Shown here: in pieces, positions 33,951-47,014 of the stretch
Layout: each line of letters opens with the position of its first letter
How positions within the stretch are numbered: the first letter of the stretch is position 1
Source of the DNA: Zygnema cylindricum
Taxonomy: Eukaryota; Streptophyta; Zygnematophyceae; Zygnematales; Zygnemataceae
Assembly: GCA_037447655.1 (NCBI GenBank)
Contig: JBBHKE010001483.1
Span: 1 to 64,000 of the forward strand
Direction: 5' to 3'
Length of the DNA: 64,000 bases
Notes under the pieces: generated by a model
Seen by the model: the letters and a program-made list of their open reading frames with translations, nothing else
Told to the model about the DNA's origin: nothing
The model's database searches: none
Translations under genes and position numbers: made by a program

Positions 33951-36900
33951 TACTTATATTTATCTTTGGGCATACTTTTAGTTTTTTTGTGACACTCGCC
34001 CTTGTACCGTACAACTTACCATAGGTAGAGCAACGTACTTTAGCAACGTACTACAAAAGGTTTTCTGTTTTGTCTTAAAGCTAATTTCAACTGTAAAATG
34101 AAAACGATCGACATGATTTAGCCTAAAATAGAGGATGTGTCGATGCACGTTCATAACTAGTTGACCCCGAAGACGATTTGTAGATGGTAGCGATGAACGT
34201 GGTGAAAGAACGATAGAAAGTGAAAGGTTGGCATGTTGTTTAAGACAATAAAGACAAAAAAAAGTAGCATACGAAGTTAAATTTTCGTAATTTATCGAAA
34301 TGGATGGAACATAATCGTTATTACGACCTACCTAGTGGTGTGATGACGAAGATGCACTTTCATAAAATTGGAATGTTATTTAAGAGGAGGGGGGAGAAAA
34401 AGGGTTGTACACGAATTTAAATACTCATAAGTAATCGAAAGAGATGCAACATAATCGATAATACTGACTTATTTTTCCTTTATTTTTCAATTTTTTTTAT
34501 TCTTATTTTTTCTAGTTTTCTTTAAATCAAAACAATAAACAAAATAGATACGTAAAACTGCAACAAGCTAATCACTTAGTAAGTCAATAAAGTTTTACAA
34601 ATACGTAAATACAAATTGTGAAGTAAAAAAAAATACTAACAAAAATGCTTTTGTCGATTCGCATACTGGTCACGCGCCAAATGACACATACAAAATACAC
34701 ATACAGAAACAATATCGTATTATAACAGTTAGGTCGTATAAGTTTGTACAATATGCATATTATAATATAAATAATTTTATATCACAAAAATTGTACAAGG
34801 ATACAATAGAATTCGTTTCAAAAAAAAAATCGCACATTAAACATACAATATAATGCGTTTCAAAAAAAATCGCACATTAAACTCGTGTTCCACACTAGTA
34901 AGGAACATAATTTGATGTTTGATTTACATTTCGTATTTTAACGGCGCGATGGACATAAGATTAACGCAATTAGGTGGAATAACAAAAGATAATGTGGCAT
35001 AAAAAATTGGTATGCATATCGAAAAATAATGTATTTTTGCGTTTTTTTGTGTGTTGATGTTCAATCTATTATGTTCAATGAATTAAAATGTTTTAGTTGT
35101 CTTCTGACTATAATATGTGAAATCGAAATAATTGTTACTATTTAATAATTATTAAAAAAATATAAAAATAATATATAAATAATAATAAAAAGATGTTTTC
35201 GTTAAAACGAAAAATACTTATTTTTTAAAAATTAAATAAATTTATGTTAATTTGTATTATAATTTATAAGATAAATGTACTAATTATTAATAAAATATAT
35301 TTATACATTATTATTATTACAATATATAAATAATAATAATAAGTAAAATTATCAATTTTCGTTGAGATTTCAAATAATTTTATATTCACACATCAAATTT
35401 ATGAATGAAATTGTCAATTTTCCTTGAGATTTCAAAATACTTTACATTCACCAACTTTTTTTAAGCCTCACTCATTTAGTTTGTTAAACCATCGTCCATT
35501 TAGTTTGTTAAACCATCTCTCATTTAGTTTGTTCCACCATCGTCACATGTTTGTTATAGACCTGTTTGGAGAACAAATTGTTTACGTTATACTTTAAATA
35601 TCGTACGATTTATTTTTGGTAACTACTTATATTTTAAATATCCTACGATTTAATTTTGTTTCCAACGGCAGTTTGAACTTTTACTTATACGAATTTGCGT
35701 CAATCACTAAAACGTCAATATTTTAACGCTATACCATTATCAATAAGCTATACCATTATCAATAAGTGATACGATACGTTTTAATTCATTAATCAATTGA
35801 ACTTATTATTAACGGTAGGGTTTGAAATAAAATGTTTTTCAATTTTTAATCAAAAATTTACAAAAATAGAACTTTATCTTTACAATTTTACATCCGCCTT
35901 TTTTGCTTGGGAAGAAGAAAATTGTTTATGTTTTTTCTTCGGGAAGGAAAAAAAATGTCTTGCTTATCCAACTAATTGCAGTTAAAAAAAAAATTCTTCA
36001 TTTTTTTCCCTTATTTTTCTTTTTGTTTTTCGTATCACTCTTTCTCTCATCTTTCTCTCATTTTTTCTTATTATCTCTATTTGTCATTACTTCCTCCCTC
36101 TACTTATTTCCTCTTCATTCTTTATGTTCAAAAATTATAGCGATCCATGTAATACATTAAATTGAAATCCTTGCAGAAGTGAATATTTGAAATGTTTTTT
36201 GTGTGCGATTTTTTTTTAAAAAGATTATTTTTATATTATTTATATTTTACGAAAGTCTATATTTCCTTATGTTTTTTCGTGTACAACTTTTTAAAAATAT
36301 AAAACTCTCTATATTATTTATCTCTTGAAAAATGCTAGTGTTATTGTTGGGTTTTTGTTTTAAATAACTTCGAAAAAAAATACAATGTTTTACTCTTTTT
36401 CTTCTTTCATTTCCTCTTTTTTTTTTCTCTCTCTCTATCTCTTTCCCTTTTTTCTTCTCTGTCCTAACATTGTTTGATGTTATTTTTATTTTTTGTTGTT
36501 AGTCTATTATAATTTGATCTAAAATTTTAAAAATGTTGACTTTTGTATTTTTTCCGTGTGTTTGTGGGTTATAATTGGATATAAAATTTTAAAAATGTTT
36601 GATTTTTGTAATTTTTATTTGTTTTTTTAAATGTGTATGCGTAGTTTAATTTTTTTAAGTACACTATCTCACTCTCGCACTCTCTTTCATTCTCTCTCAC
36701 CTTTTTTCTCTCTTTTAATCTTTTACTCTCTTTTTTTCCCTCTCCATACAACAATAAGAATATGAAAAAAATAGAGGTAGAAAAAAAAACATTAGCACAA
36801 AAAAATAAAAATAAAGAAATTATAAATAAACAGTTTGAATTGGTTACCTTTGCAACAAACATGTTTGAATAGGTTACCTCAAGCGATAAAAGCAATATAT

Positions 36901-38143
36901 GATTATTTTTATTTAATTTGTTCCACTATCCTACTTGTTTGTTCTCCACTTATTTGGAGAACTAAGCTTACTATTCACATACAACAATACGAATATAAAA
37001 AAAAAGGTAAAAAATTTAAAAATAAAAAAATAAAATTAAAAAAAGGAAAAAACAATATTTTGATTAAACAATTTTTTTTTTTTAATATATATATATTAAA
37101 AATTAATGTCGTTTGAATATGTGATTTTTTTGGTAAAAAGTTAGCGTTAATATTTTGGTTTGTCCTTAGAAACATTACCGACATGAATGAAATAAAATTA
37201 ACAAAAATATAATGATAAAAACACATGTTTAAAAAAAAACAAAATAAAAAAACATAAGATCATAATAATATTTAAAATAAAATAATAATAATGTTACAAA
37301 TGATAAAAATGAAAACAAAATAAAAACAAAACAAAATCACCATTAAAATAAAAAAATTGAGGTAAGGGTTAAAAGAAAAATCGAAAAAAAATGTAGAGTT
37401 TATAATAGGCGATTTGATAAAACGTAGATTAAAAAATAAAACACAAAAACAAAAAAAACAAGACAACATACTTTACAAGTTTACGAATGAACTTATCATT
37501 TTTTCTTGAAATTTCTAAAAATTTAACATTCATTCACTTATTTAGAGCCTCACTTGTTTAGTTTGTTTTATCATCATTCATTTATTTTTTTCTACCCTCA
37601 TTATTTCTCATTTAATTTACTTTTTTTTTCGCATATAACAATAAAAATATACAAAAAAGAGGTAAAAAAAAAATGTAACAAAAACAACAAAAAAAAACAA
37701 ATAAAAAAAAAAAAATCTAAAAAAAAAGAGATTAAAAAAAAGTAAATAAAACGATAAATAAGGTAAAACAATAAAGAAAAAAAAATATATACTTAAAAAA
37801 TAGCACAAAAAAATACAAAAAAGAATAAAAAAAATAGCATAAAAATATAAATAAAAAAATAAGCAAAAAAACAAAATATTTTTATAAAACATAAATATTT
37901 AAAAAACAAATACATATTATTGAAAAATTAATGTACGTTCGAATACGTGATTTATGATAAAAAATTAACGCCAATATTTTAGTTATTTTTAAAAACATTA
38001 ACAACATGAATGACATAAAATAATATATTTAAATTAAAAAAAAAATACATTACATAATAAAAATATTTAAAATAATAATATTAATAATAATGTTACAAAT
38101 TTGAAAAATCAAAAAAAAAATATATAGAATAAGCATACGTTTT

Positions 38144-38210
<67 letters not shown>

Positions 38211-39169
38211 GAAAAAAAAAAAAACTTTAGAACAAATATATGTTTTAATTTTAATTTAAAGTAAAAAAAATAAAAATAAACAAGTGTTAAAAAACACCTG
38301 ACAAAAAAAAGGTAGATTTTTAGAAAAGCGATTTGATAAAACGTAGATTTGATATAACGTATAATTGAATATTTACACACAAACACAGTTTTTAAAATAA
38401 TTCAAAAAATAAATAATAAAACAATATACTTAAGAAGTTTACTAAGAAAATTGTCATTTTTCGTTGAGATTTCAAAATATTCAACGTCCACTCACTTGTT
38501 AGAGCCTCACTCATTTACTTTGTTCTATCATCATTCATTTAACTTATTTTACCATTATCATCTCTCATTAAGTTTAGTCTACCATCGTCACCTATTTATT
38601 TTTTATTTTTTTGACAAAAAAACATTTACGTTATAGTTTTATACAACAATAATAATGTAAAAAAATAGAAGTAAATAAAAAAAAATGGAAATAAAAAGTC
38701 TTACAATAAAAATTATAAAATATATTAAAAAGTGAATATACTGCTATGAATTTTATATGTGGTTTCTCCATTCTCTTGTTTTTTCATATTTAAAGTTTAA
38801 ATTATATATTTTGAAATTTAAACCTCGTGAGAGGCTGAAAAATGTAAAAAAAAAAAAAAAAAACAGAGAAGGTTCCCTTTAGAACGATAAAGTATAAAAA
38901 TAACAATAAAACTTTGCACCCTACAAATATGATTAACTTTGCAACTATGTAGCCTTTGTAACCTTCACCCTCATTTTGCAACTATGCAACTATGAACTTT
39001 ATTGCCTACAATCTTTTTAACCTTCAACCTCCTACACCATACAAATATAATTGTTGAGTTTAGTTTGTTATGTTTTTGTCACCTGATGGCACATGTTTGT
39101 TTGTTTGTTTACTTTGTAGCCGCATATAATAAATATATAAATAAACATGTTTGTTTGTTTGTGTAATTT
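33950..39169. repeat. Very AT-rich block with dispersed repeat units
   Basis: Sequence dominated by A/T runs contains recurring blocks of the form GTCAATTTTCGTTGAGATTTCAAAATA, then ATTCAC, then TTAGAGCCTCACTCATTTAGTTTGTT, seen at 35350-35530, 37495-37580 and 38450-38600, and again at 45890-46030. At 35470-35545 the CATTTAGTTTGTTAAACCAT piece is tandemly repeated three times. Open frames here are low-complexity Lys/Asn/Phe artefacts. Confidence 0.75.
38147..38207. repeat. (AT)n microsatellite
   Basis: About 60 bases of perfect AT repeat. Confidence 0.97.
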
Positions 39170-39174
39170 GTAGC

Positions 39175-40211
39175 TGTTGTTCTACAACCACCGTTGCAGG
39201 CGGTGAACCAGCAGTAGTAGTGGAAGTAGACATGAAAAACAGCAGAAACTATCAAAGTACCTACTCAACAGCCAACTTAGATCTGACACAAAATATAACT
39301 CAGAAAGCCAATATGCTTCAAATTTATCACAGTGATACACAATACAGCAAACTGACAATTCCCAAAATTGCAGCCAAAATGACCCAGTAAACCATAAGAT
39401 ATGATGTCTAGAAGTTTCCCAAAAAACTGCCCTTAGAAAATCATATTCCCAAAACTGGATACTACAAAATTGTCTAAGTTCTAAGTTATATACTCACATT
39501 GTGTATCTACTGATCTACACTAATTCGGGTAACCGTTACTACGGTTATTATCCTGACTAACGACAAAGCATCCAACCTGTACGTTACTGTACTTTAAAAA
39601 CCTAATTACTATTTCTAAAACCTGATTAACGGAACACTATTTTTTATCACACTAAACTACAAACTAATGTTATTCAGATATTTACAGAAATTAAACCGTA
39701 CACAAAACGTTCTAACCGTACACAAAACGTTCCAAATGCTTAGTCAGCGGTGACCGCTAAAGTCCAGCCCAATGTGGTCATGTAGTACGAAGCACCTGAG
39801 TGCTTCGTCACTTGTGGTCCCACGCGAATCACGCTTGTGGTCCCTCGTGAATCACGCTTGTGGTCCCTCGTGAATCGCGTCCGTTGGAACGAATTCGATC
39901 GACGATGGTACCGTCGAGATGTACCATATGTATCGGGAATACTCGGGACAGATCCTGTTCGTCCGATCATGTGAATCGTATCGTCAACTTTTTGACGCGT
40001 ATGGCTGATTGTCGGCGTTACTCCAAAAACCTGCATACGTTATTTCGCCGACACGTGTCCCTGCAAAAGTACGATACAGTACGATACACTCTACTGTACC
40101 TCTTGCTACTGTAACACTAATTAAAGTAAGTCTTATAGTAGACTACTAGAAAAAATATCCTAAGTTATTTTGACCCCTTTTGACTGAAATAAAGATTTAT
40201 AAATTACAACA
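39175..40211 (-). repeat. 3' LTR of the copia element
   Basis: Identical in length to the other LTR. It contains three tandem units of about 24 bp based on GAATCACGCTTGTGGTCCC (39800-39890). Open frames within LTRs are not genes. Confidence 0.96.
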
Positions 40212-40223
40212 CTCCCCTAAATC
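40212..40223 (-). other. Polypurine tract
   Basis: The minus strand reads TTTAGGGGAG immediately before the 3' LTR, the expected plus-strand priming site. Confidence 0.75.
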
Positions 40224-40234
40224 TTTAGACTCAG

Positions 40235-43200
40235 TTACTCACTTAGTCCAATAGCATCTCTGCAAAATTGTAACTTAGGAGCAGGAAGGGCTTTTGTTAA
40301 CATGTCAGCCACCATCTTCTCATCTGGTAAATAACACAATTTAACGACTTTTGCAAGTACTTTTTCTCTAACAAAATGTAGTCTAACATCCATGTGTTTG
40401 CTCTTAAAGTGATGGCTGGGGTTAGAGGCAATAGCTATGGCAGCTTGGTTGTCACACCAGATAGCTTGAGGGCCAATTTGCATATACCCAAGTTCTTGTA
40501 AAATGGACTTGACCCATAGGAGCTCCTTGAGGGCGGAAGCTGCTGCCATATATTCTGACTCCATTGTGGATTGAGCTGTAACCTTTTGTAATTTGCTACT
40601 CCAGCAGCAAGTTCCGTCTCCAATCTTCAGAACGAAGCCGGTTGTAGATTTCCGGCTTGGCATGTCCCCATAGCTAGCATCGCTCCACGTCTGGATTTTC
40701 ACCTCTCCTCCTCCGAGAACAAGCTTGAGATTTCGAGTACCTGCAAGATATCTCAACACTCTTTTCGCTGCTTCCCAGTCTGCCCTTTTAGGATTCTGCA
40801 GACTTCTACTCAAGACTCCCACAGCTGCTGCAATGTCGGGTCTCGTACAATTCATAAAATATATAAGACTTCCAACTACTTGTCTATATGGCTTTGAAGC
40901 CATAAACTCTTCCTCCCCTGTCTCTAAACTCTCACCGACAATTATGCCTGAATCTGTATCCATTCCTTCTAATTTCTGCCTGAATTCCATGGGAGTTACG
41001 GATCCTTTCACATCTTTCATTTCAAATCTTTCTAGCATATTACCTATTGCTTCTTTCTGAGTCAACATAATCAGCCTCTTGTTTCTGTCTCTTTCTACCT
41101 GTATTCCTAAAATGTATTTGGCCTCACCGAGGTCCTTCATCTCAAACCTAGACCTTAAAGCCGCTTTAATGCGGTTTATTTCATCCATTGACTTACTTAT
41201 TAATAATAAGTCATCCACATATACAGCAATGTAAAGTATCCCATCCTCCCCTTGTAAGACATATACAGAATGATCTGAGCTAATTCTCTTAAATCCCACC
41301 CAGTCAAAAACTCATCTAACTTCAAATTCCACTGACGCGGGGCTTGTTTTAGCCCATACAAAGATTTCATCAATTTACACACTAATTCTTCCTTTCCCTT
41401 TTCAACGTACATTTCAGGTTGTTTCATATAAATGGTTTCTTCTAACTCTCCATGCAAGAAAGCAGTTTTAACATCCATCTGTTGTATTTCCATATTCTCT
41501 ATAGCAGCTAGACTTAGCAAAATTCTGACAGTGGGAAATGTGACAACAGGAGAGAAGGTTTCCTCAAAGTCAATACCTTCTTTTTGATTATACCCCTTGG
41601 CCACTAGTCTCGCCTTATATCTTTCGATGATGTTGTCCGGGTTCAGCTTCACCTTAAATACCCATTTGCTGCCGATGGCTTTTTCTGCCCGGAGGAAGAT
41701 CCACCAGCTCCCATGTCTGTGCCTCCATAATAGACTTCATTTCATCGTTTGCCGCCTCGATCCACTGATTTCTCTCAGGTGATGAGAAGGCCTCCTGGAT
41801 CGTTAGAGGCTCCTCTGTAGCTGCAAAAAAAGCAAAGTGAGAGCTTGATTGCAGACGGCTGCTAGATCTCTTTCCCCCCGGAAATTCTGAGGCTGAGATC
41901 GTCGGCAACCTCTGATTTTTCTGTTTAGGTTGAACCGTAACTTGATCCTGTACAGAGTCTGTAGTAGTTCCTTCCACCCGAGGGTATCTTGTTGCGATGC
42001 ATCCTGTAAAGGCACCAGAGGAACTGGAGAAAGAGGTGTCGCACTTGCCGGTGGAAAGAAGACTCGCTGAGTATGGTGAAAAATGACATAAACTTGCTTT
42101 TCCTTCGCCGGTTGATCTGGAACTTTAAAATGGTCAACCGAATCCTGTTCATCTTTAATCTGGATATTCCTAGAAATATCTCTTTTCTGTTTCTCAAATA
42201 CAAAAACCCTATATCTTTTTGCATTATCATCATACCCCATAAAAATTCCTGGTAAGCCCTTAGGCTCCATTTTCCATCTATCCTGTGAAGTATCTAGAAT
42301 AAAACACTTGCTGCCAAAGATTTTAAAGTGGCTAACATCAGGTTTATTTCCTGTCCAAAGCTCATAAGGTGTGGTGCTAAGAGATCTAGAAGCAATTCTA
42401 TTCTTAATATAAACAGCACAGTTTAGTGCTTCAGCCCAGAATTTCAAATCTAGCCCTTTATCCGCAAGCATGGACCGAGCACTCTCTGTCACTGTTCTAT
42501 TTAATCTTTCAGAAACACCATTCTGTTCTTGTGTGTAAGGAACAGTAAGATTGTGACTAATACCTTCTTGAATGAGGAATTCTTCGAATTCCTTTGATGT
42601 GTATTCTCCCCCATTGTCCGATCTCAACGCCAAGATTGGAACTCCATGAAGCTTTTCCGCCCACGCTTTGTAATGTTTGAAGTGAGTGAACACTTCACTC
42701 TTATGTTGCATGAAGTAGACTTTAGTGTACCTCGAGTAGTCATCTGTGAATATAACCATATAGTGGACGCCTCCAGCTGAAGCCACTTGTGAGGGACCGA
42801 GAACATCAGAGTGTATTAGTTGTAGAACTTTCTCCGATCTGTGGTCTGTTTCCTGTGGAAGTGGCGATTTGTGAATCTTGCCAAGTGAGCAACCATCACA
42901 TGATTTTATAGGATGAGAACTGAGAGAAACTCCCTCGACTTTTCCCAAATTCACCATTTTCTTAAGACTATCATAGTTCATATGTCCTAATCTTTTATGC
43001 CACAACTCATTGTCAGATTGTACACTGGAGTAGAGAACATCATTTTTTTTATATCCCGCCATGTCCATCCGGTACATTTTGCTAGCATCTCTAGTCCCTG
43101 TTACTGCTACTTTCCCTTTCTTGCTAACAACCTGTCTTCCTCCTTTCAGAACAACCTCAAAGCCTTTGCTCTCCACTAATGATGTAGAAAATAGATTTTT

Positions 43201-44286
43201 CTTAAAGTTTGGAACATACAAAACATTGTGAAGGGTTCTCTCTACCGACTTCCCCCCCACATCTACCACCAAAGATACATCACCCTGAGCTGAGGTTTGA
43301 ACATTCATGCCACAAGCATAGTAGATACTCCTTAGAGATGTTTGCTGCAGATTCGTAAAAGCCGCCTTATTCCAACACATATGGGTAGACGCTCCCGTGT
43401 CCATGATCCATCCTGCATCCTTTGGACCCTCCATGGCAGCAGCCATAGAAAATAACTGCGCCTCCTCTTGCTCATTGAAGCTTAGTGACTCATCTGCATC
43501 AGTTGCAGAAGCTGAAAAGAGAGCATTTCCACGTGAAGGATTTCCAGAAAAACCTCTGTGATACTGGCTCTGTTGCCAACCTGGCCTGTATAAACCTTTC
43601 TCATTAGCCTTCTTCAATTTAGGACAGTACTTGTATCCGTGACCCTTCTCAGAACAATAGAAACAAGTAGTTGTAGATGGCCTATTCTGCCTCTAATTAA
43701 ACTGATTCTGATTCTGGTTAAACTGATTCCTATTCTGATTGAACTGAATTCCTTTGTCAAAGTCTGTTGCAAATGCTTCAACTTTTCCTTCTCCCTCAAG
43801 GAGTTTAGTATTTGTTTCTTCCTCCAATATAAGATTATATGCTAACTGAAATGACCAGCTAGCTTTATCATGACTCTTTAATTGATTAGACACACCCTTC
43901 ATGCTACTAGGGAGACCTCTAATAAGCAAAGCTGCCTGTTGAAACTCACGAAATGACTCCCCAGCAGAAGAGTGAGCATCAATGAGCGCACGAAAATTGT
44001 CACAATACTCTACCATAGATCCCTCCGTGTATTTGTATCCCCAAATTTTCCCAGCCACCAAAAGCTCCTCTTGAACATTCGCTTTCTCAAAAGCGGATTT
44101 CAGAGACGTCCAAATCTCCCTCGCCTTCTTCATTTTCAGTCGAGACATGACCAAATTTTCTGAAATACAAAGGATTAGATTGTTCCTTGCCATTGAATTC
44201 TTCTTCGCCCAAGTTGGATCTGTTTCATCAAGGGAGCCATCCAAGACCCCCAATAAATCAACAGTTTCAAACGACGATTCAACCAT
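40235..44286 (-). pseudogene. Damaged copia gag-pol
   Basis: Order on the minus strand: gag capsid from the ATG at 44286; CCHC zinc knuckle (CFYC...GH...YC, about 43665-43624); protease WIMDTGAST (DTG at 43401-43393); integrase with the HxxxH/CxxC zinc region (about 43010-42885) and D...D...E core including DVLGP, TDDYSR and NGVSERLNRT; reverse transcriptase with [13 protein letters not shown], the [11 protein letters not shown] stretch and the YVDD active site at 41221-41210; and RNase H with WSDASYGD and the MESEY motif (about 40690-40300). Breaks: an in-frame TAG at 43695-43693 between gag and the zinc knuckle, a frameshift near 42060-41985, one at an A5 run (41684-41680), and one near 41300. 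The catalytic residues themselves look intact. Confidence 0.93.
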
Positions 44287-44339
44287 CGCCGCCTAGTAAG
44301 CATACTTTTGGCCATTGAAGATAGGAATCCTTGATGAAA

Positions 44340-44350
44340 GGCCCATAACC
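44340..44350 (-). other. Primer binding site, half-tRNA type
   Basis: Directly inside the 5' LTR the minus strand reads GGTTATGGGCC, complementary to the anticodon arm (GGCCCAUAACC) of initiator Met-tRNA and not to its 3' end. This is the arrangement described for Drosophila copia, which uses a cleaved tRNA half as primer. Confidence 0.8.
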
Positions 44351-45387
44351 TGTTGTTCTACAACCACCGTTGCAGGCGGTGAACCAGCAGTAGTAGTGGA
44401 AGTAGACATGAAAAACAGCAGAAACTATCAAAGTACCTACTCAACAGCCAACTTAGATCTGACACAAAATATAACTCACAAAGCCAATATGCTTCAAATT
44501 TATCACAGTAATACACAATACAGCAAAATGACAATTCCCAAAATTGCATCCAAAATGACCCAGTAAACCATAAGATATGATGTCTAGAAGTTTCCCAAAA
44601 AATTGCCCATAGAAAATCATATTCCCAAAACTGGATACTACAAAATTGTCTAAGTTCTAAGTTATATACTCACATTGTGTATCTACTGATCTACACTAAT
44701 TCGGGTAACCGTTACTATGGTTATTATCCTGACTAACGACGAAGCATCCAACGTGTACGTTATTGTACTTTAAAAACCTAATTACTATTTCTAAAACCTG
44801 ATTAACGGAACACTATTTTTTATCACTTTAAACTACAAACTAATGTTATTCAGATATTTACAGAAATTGAACCGTACACAAAACGTTCTAACCGTACACA
44901 AAACGTTCCAAATGCTTAGTCAGCGGTGACCGCTAAAGTCCAGCCCAATGTGGTCATGTAGTACGAAGCACCTGAGTGCTTCGTCACTTGTGGTCCCACG
45001 CGAATCACGCTTGTGGTCCCTCGTGAATCGCGCTTGTGGTCCCAGGTGAATCGCGTCCGTTGGAACGAATTCGATCGACGATGGTACCGTCGAGATGTAC
45101 CATATGTATCCGGAATACTCGGGACAAATCCTGTTCGTCCGATCATGTGAATCGTATCGTCAACTTTTTGACGCGTATGGCTGATTGTCGGCGTTACTCC
45201 AAAAACCTGCATACGTTATTTTGCCGACACGTGTCCCTGCAAAAGTACGATACAGTACGATACACTTTACTGTACCTCTTGCTACTGTAACACTAATTAA
45301 AGTAAGTCTTATAGTAGACTACTAGAAAAAATATCCTAAGTTATTTTTACCCCTTTTGACTGAAATAAAGATTTATAAATTACAACA
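44351..45387 (-). repeat. 5' LTR of the copia element
   Basis: The promoter-bearing LTR relative to the minus-strand coding region. One of the internal 24-bp units has diverged relative to the 3' LTR (CCCAGGTG against CCCTCGTG). Confidence 0.96.
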
Positions 45388-45392
45388 GTAGC

Positions 45393-46735
45393 CACATATA
45401 ATAATAAAATTATAAAGAAGTTGAGGTAAAATAAAAGAGGTAAGTAGAGGTAAAAAATTAACTTTGAACCAAACATACGTTTAAAAAAAAAAAACAAATA
45501 GTAAAAAAAAAACATAAAGATATTAGTTTCAAATTTTAAAAATAAAAATAAAAACCAAAAAAAATATTTAGATTTAAAAAAAAATGTAAAGAAAAAAACA
45601 AAAAGATATTAGTTTTGAATGTTAACAATAATAAAAAACAAAAAAAAAAATTAACTTTTAAATAAATATATGATTATATATATAGTAATATAGTATATAT
45701 ATATATATAGTACATATATAATATATATAATAAAAAAAAAAAATAAAAATAAAAATCAAAAAAAAATGGAAGTTTTAAATTATAAAAAAAAACGAAAAAA
45801 AGAATATAAAAAAACAGAGAAACACGGATTTTAAAATAATTAAAAAAACAAAAAAAAAAAAAGACAACATACTCGACAAGGTTGCGAGTAAAATTGTCAA
45901 TTTTCGTTGAGATTTCAAAATATTCCACATTCACTTCAAAAACTTACGAGTGAAATTGTCAATTTTCGTCGATATTTCAAAATATTTTATATTCACTTGC
46001 TTGTTTAGAGCCTCACTTATTTAGTTTGTTATACCATAATTATAAAACGTTTACTTCATAAGCGCATTCAACAATAAGAATTTAAAAAAATAGAGGTAGA
46101 AAAAAAGCTAAGAAAATAGCCCAAAAAATAAAAATAAAGAAATCATTAAAAAAAAGTTAAAATAAAAATAAAAAAACAATAAAAAATAATATAGAAATAA
46201 AAAAAACTAAAAGAAACAGCACAAAATTATACAAATAGAAAAATGGGTAACTCTACACAAAAAAATACAAATAAAAAAATGGGCAATTTCGCACCCAATA
46301 GAGATGGCGCGCCCCAAGAGCGCAGCAATAACCTCCTAATAGTTCGTTGCTTTCCAATTATTGCAAAAAAGGTGTGATGTAAGTCCCCTCTTCGATAAGA
46401 AAAAAAAATAAAAATTTAACTTTATAATATATATTTGTTTTAAAAAAAATAGAGATAGAAAGATAATTATAACATATATCACATTAACTTTTTACCAAAA
46501 ATCACATAGAGATGGAAAAATAATTTTCACGTAGATCACATTAAACATTAAAATTGATATTATTTATTGAATGGATGTTTCAAGAGTTACTCAAACAAAG
46601 ATATATCTAAAAAGATTTACATGACGGAACATAAAACTTTCAACTGTTACATGAACGTGTTCATGGTCTTTTTTTGCCTCTTTATCTTCAAAAGTATACT
46701 AGCGAATGTTCTACGTCAACAGATGCTATGTCATG
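45393..46735. repeat. Continuation of the AT-rich repeat block
   Basis: The same A/T-run sequence resumes after the retrotransposon, with the GTCAATTTTCGTTGAGATTTC unit at 45890-45935 and again at 45955-46030, plus (TA)n runs near 45680-45730. No gene is visible. Confidence 0.75.
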
Positions 46736-46925
46736 CCGTATCGTGTCGGTTGCCCGCGCGCACGATATCATGCCCGCACGCGCGATATTTGGCATGCGCG
46801 CACGATATAATGCACGCACGCGCGGTATTTCGGATGCACGCGCAATATTTTGCACGCACGCGCAGTATTCTGCACGCACGCACGATTTTATGCATGCACG
46901 CACGCTTTCATGCTGTTCGTGCGAT
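46735..46925. repeat. CG/CA-alternating minisatellite (about 22-bp unit)
   Basis: About eight units of the form GCACGCACGCGCGATATTNTGC. They form a sharp GC-rich island inside AT-rich DNA, with long purine-pyrimidine alternation. Open frames of about 70-145 codons cross it on both strands in different frames, as expected of a repeat and not of a gene. Confidence 0.9.
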
Positions 46926-47014
46926 TTTAGGTCGATTCATTTATTTTCACGTTTGGTTGTATAATACTAATTTCGTGCGTTACCTTTCAATTCGTGCATA
47001 GGTACACGATTTTC

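Larger units (their letters stand above)
39175..45387 (-). mobile_element. Full-length Ty1-copia LTR retrotransposon
   Basis: The 6213-bp element has two 1037-bp LTRs (39175-40211 and 44351-45387), each starting TGTTG and ending CAACA, flanked by the perfect 5-bp duplication GTAGC (39170-39174 and 45388-45392). Coding is on the minus strand, so the right copy is the 5' LTR. Integrase precedes reverse transcriptase, which defines Ty1-copia. By eye the LTRs differ at about 21 sites with no indels, roughly 2% divergence, so the insertion is fairly young. It sits inside the AT-rich repeat block. Coding damage makes it non-autonomous. Confidence 0.97.

Noticed and set aside
37554-38386. Phe/Tyr/Lys-rich frames up to 97 codons
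   Set aside because: Low-complexity translation of A/T runs and an (AT)n microsatellite.
39740-40114. Open frames of 84-98 codons repeated at 39.7-40.1 kb and 44.9-45.3 kb
   Set aside because: They lie in the two LTRs and recur only because the LTRs are copies.
46567-47001. 144-codon frame and overlapping frames on both strands with ARAHDI/HARTRSI repeats
   Set aside because: They derive from the 22-bp minisatellite; the unit is not a multiple of three and every frame is open by composition.
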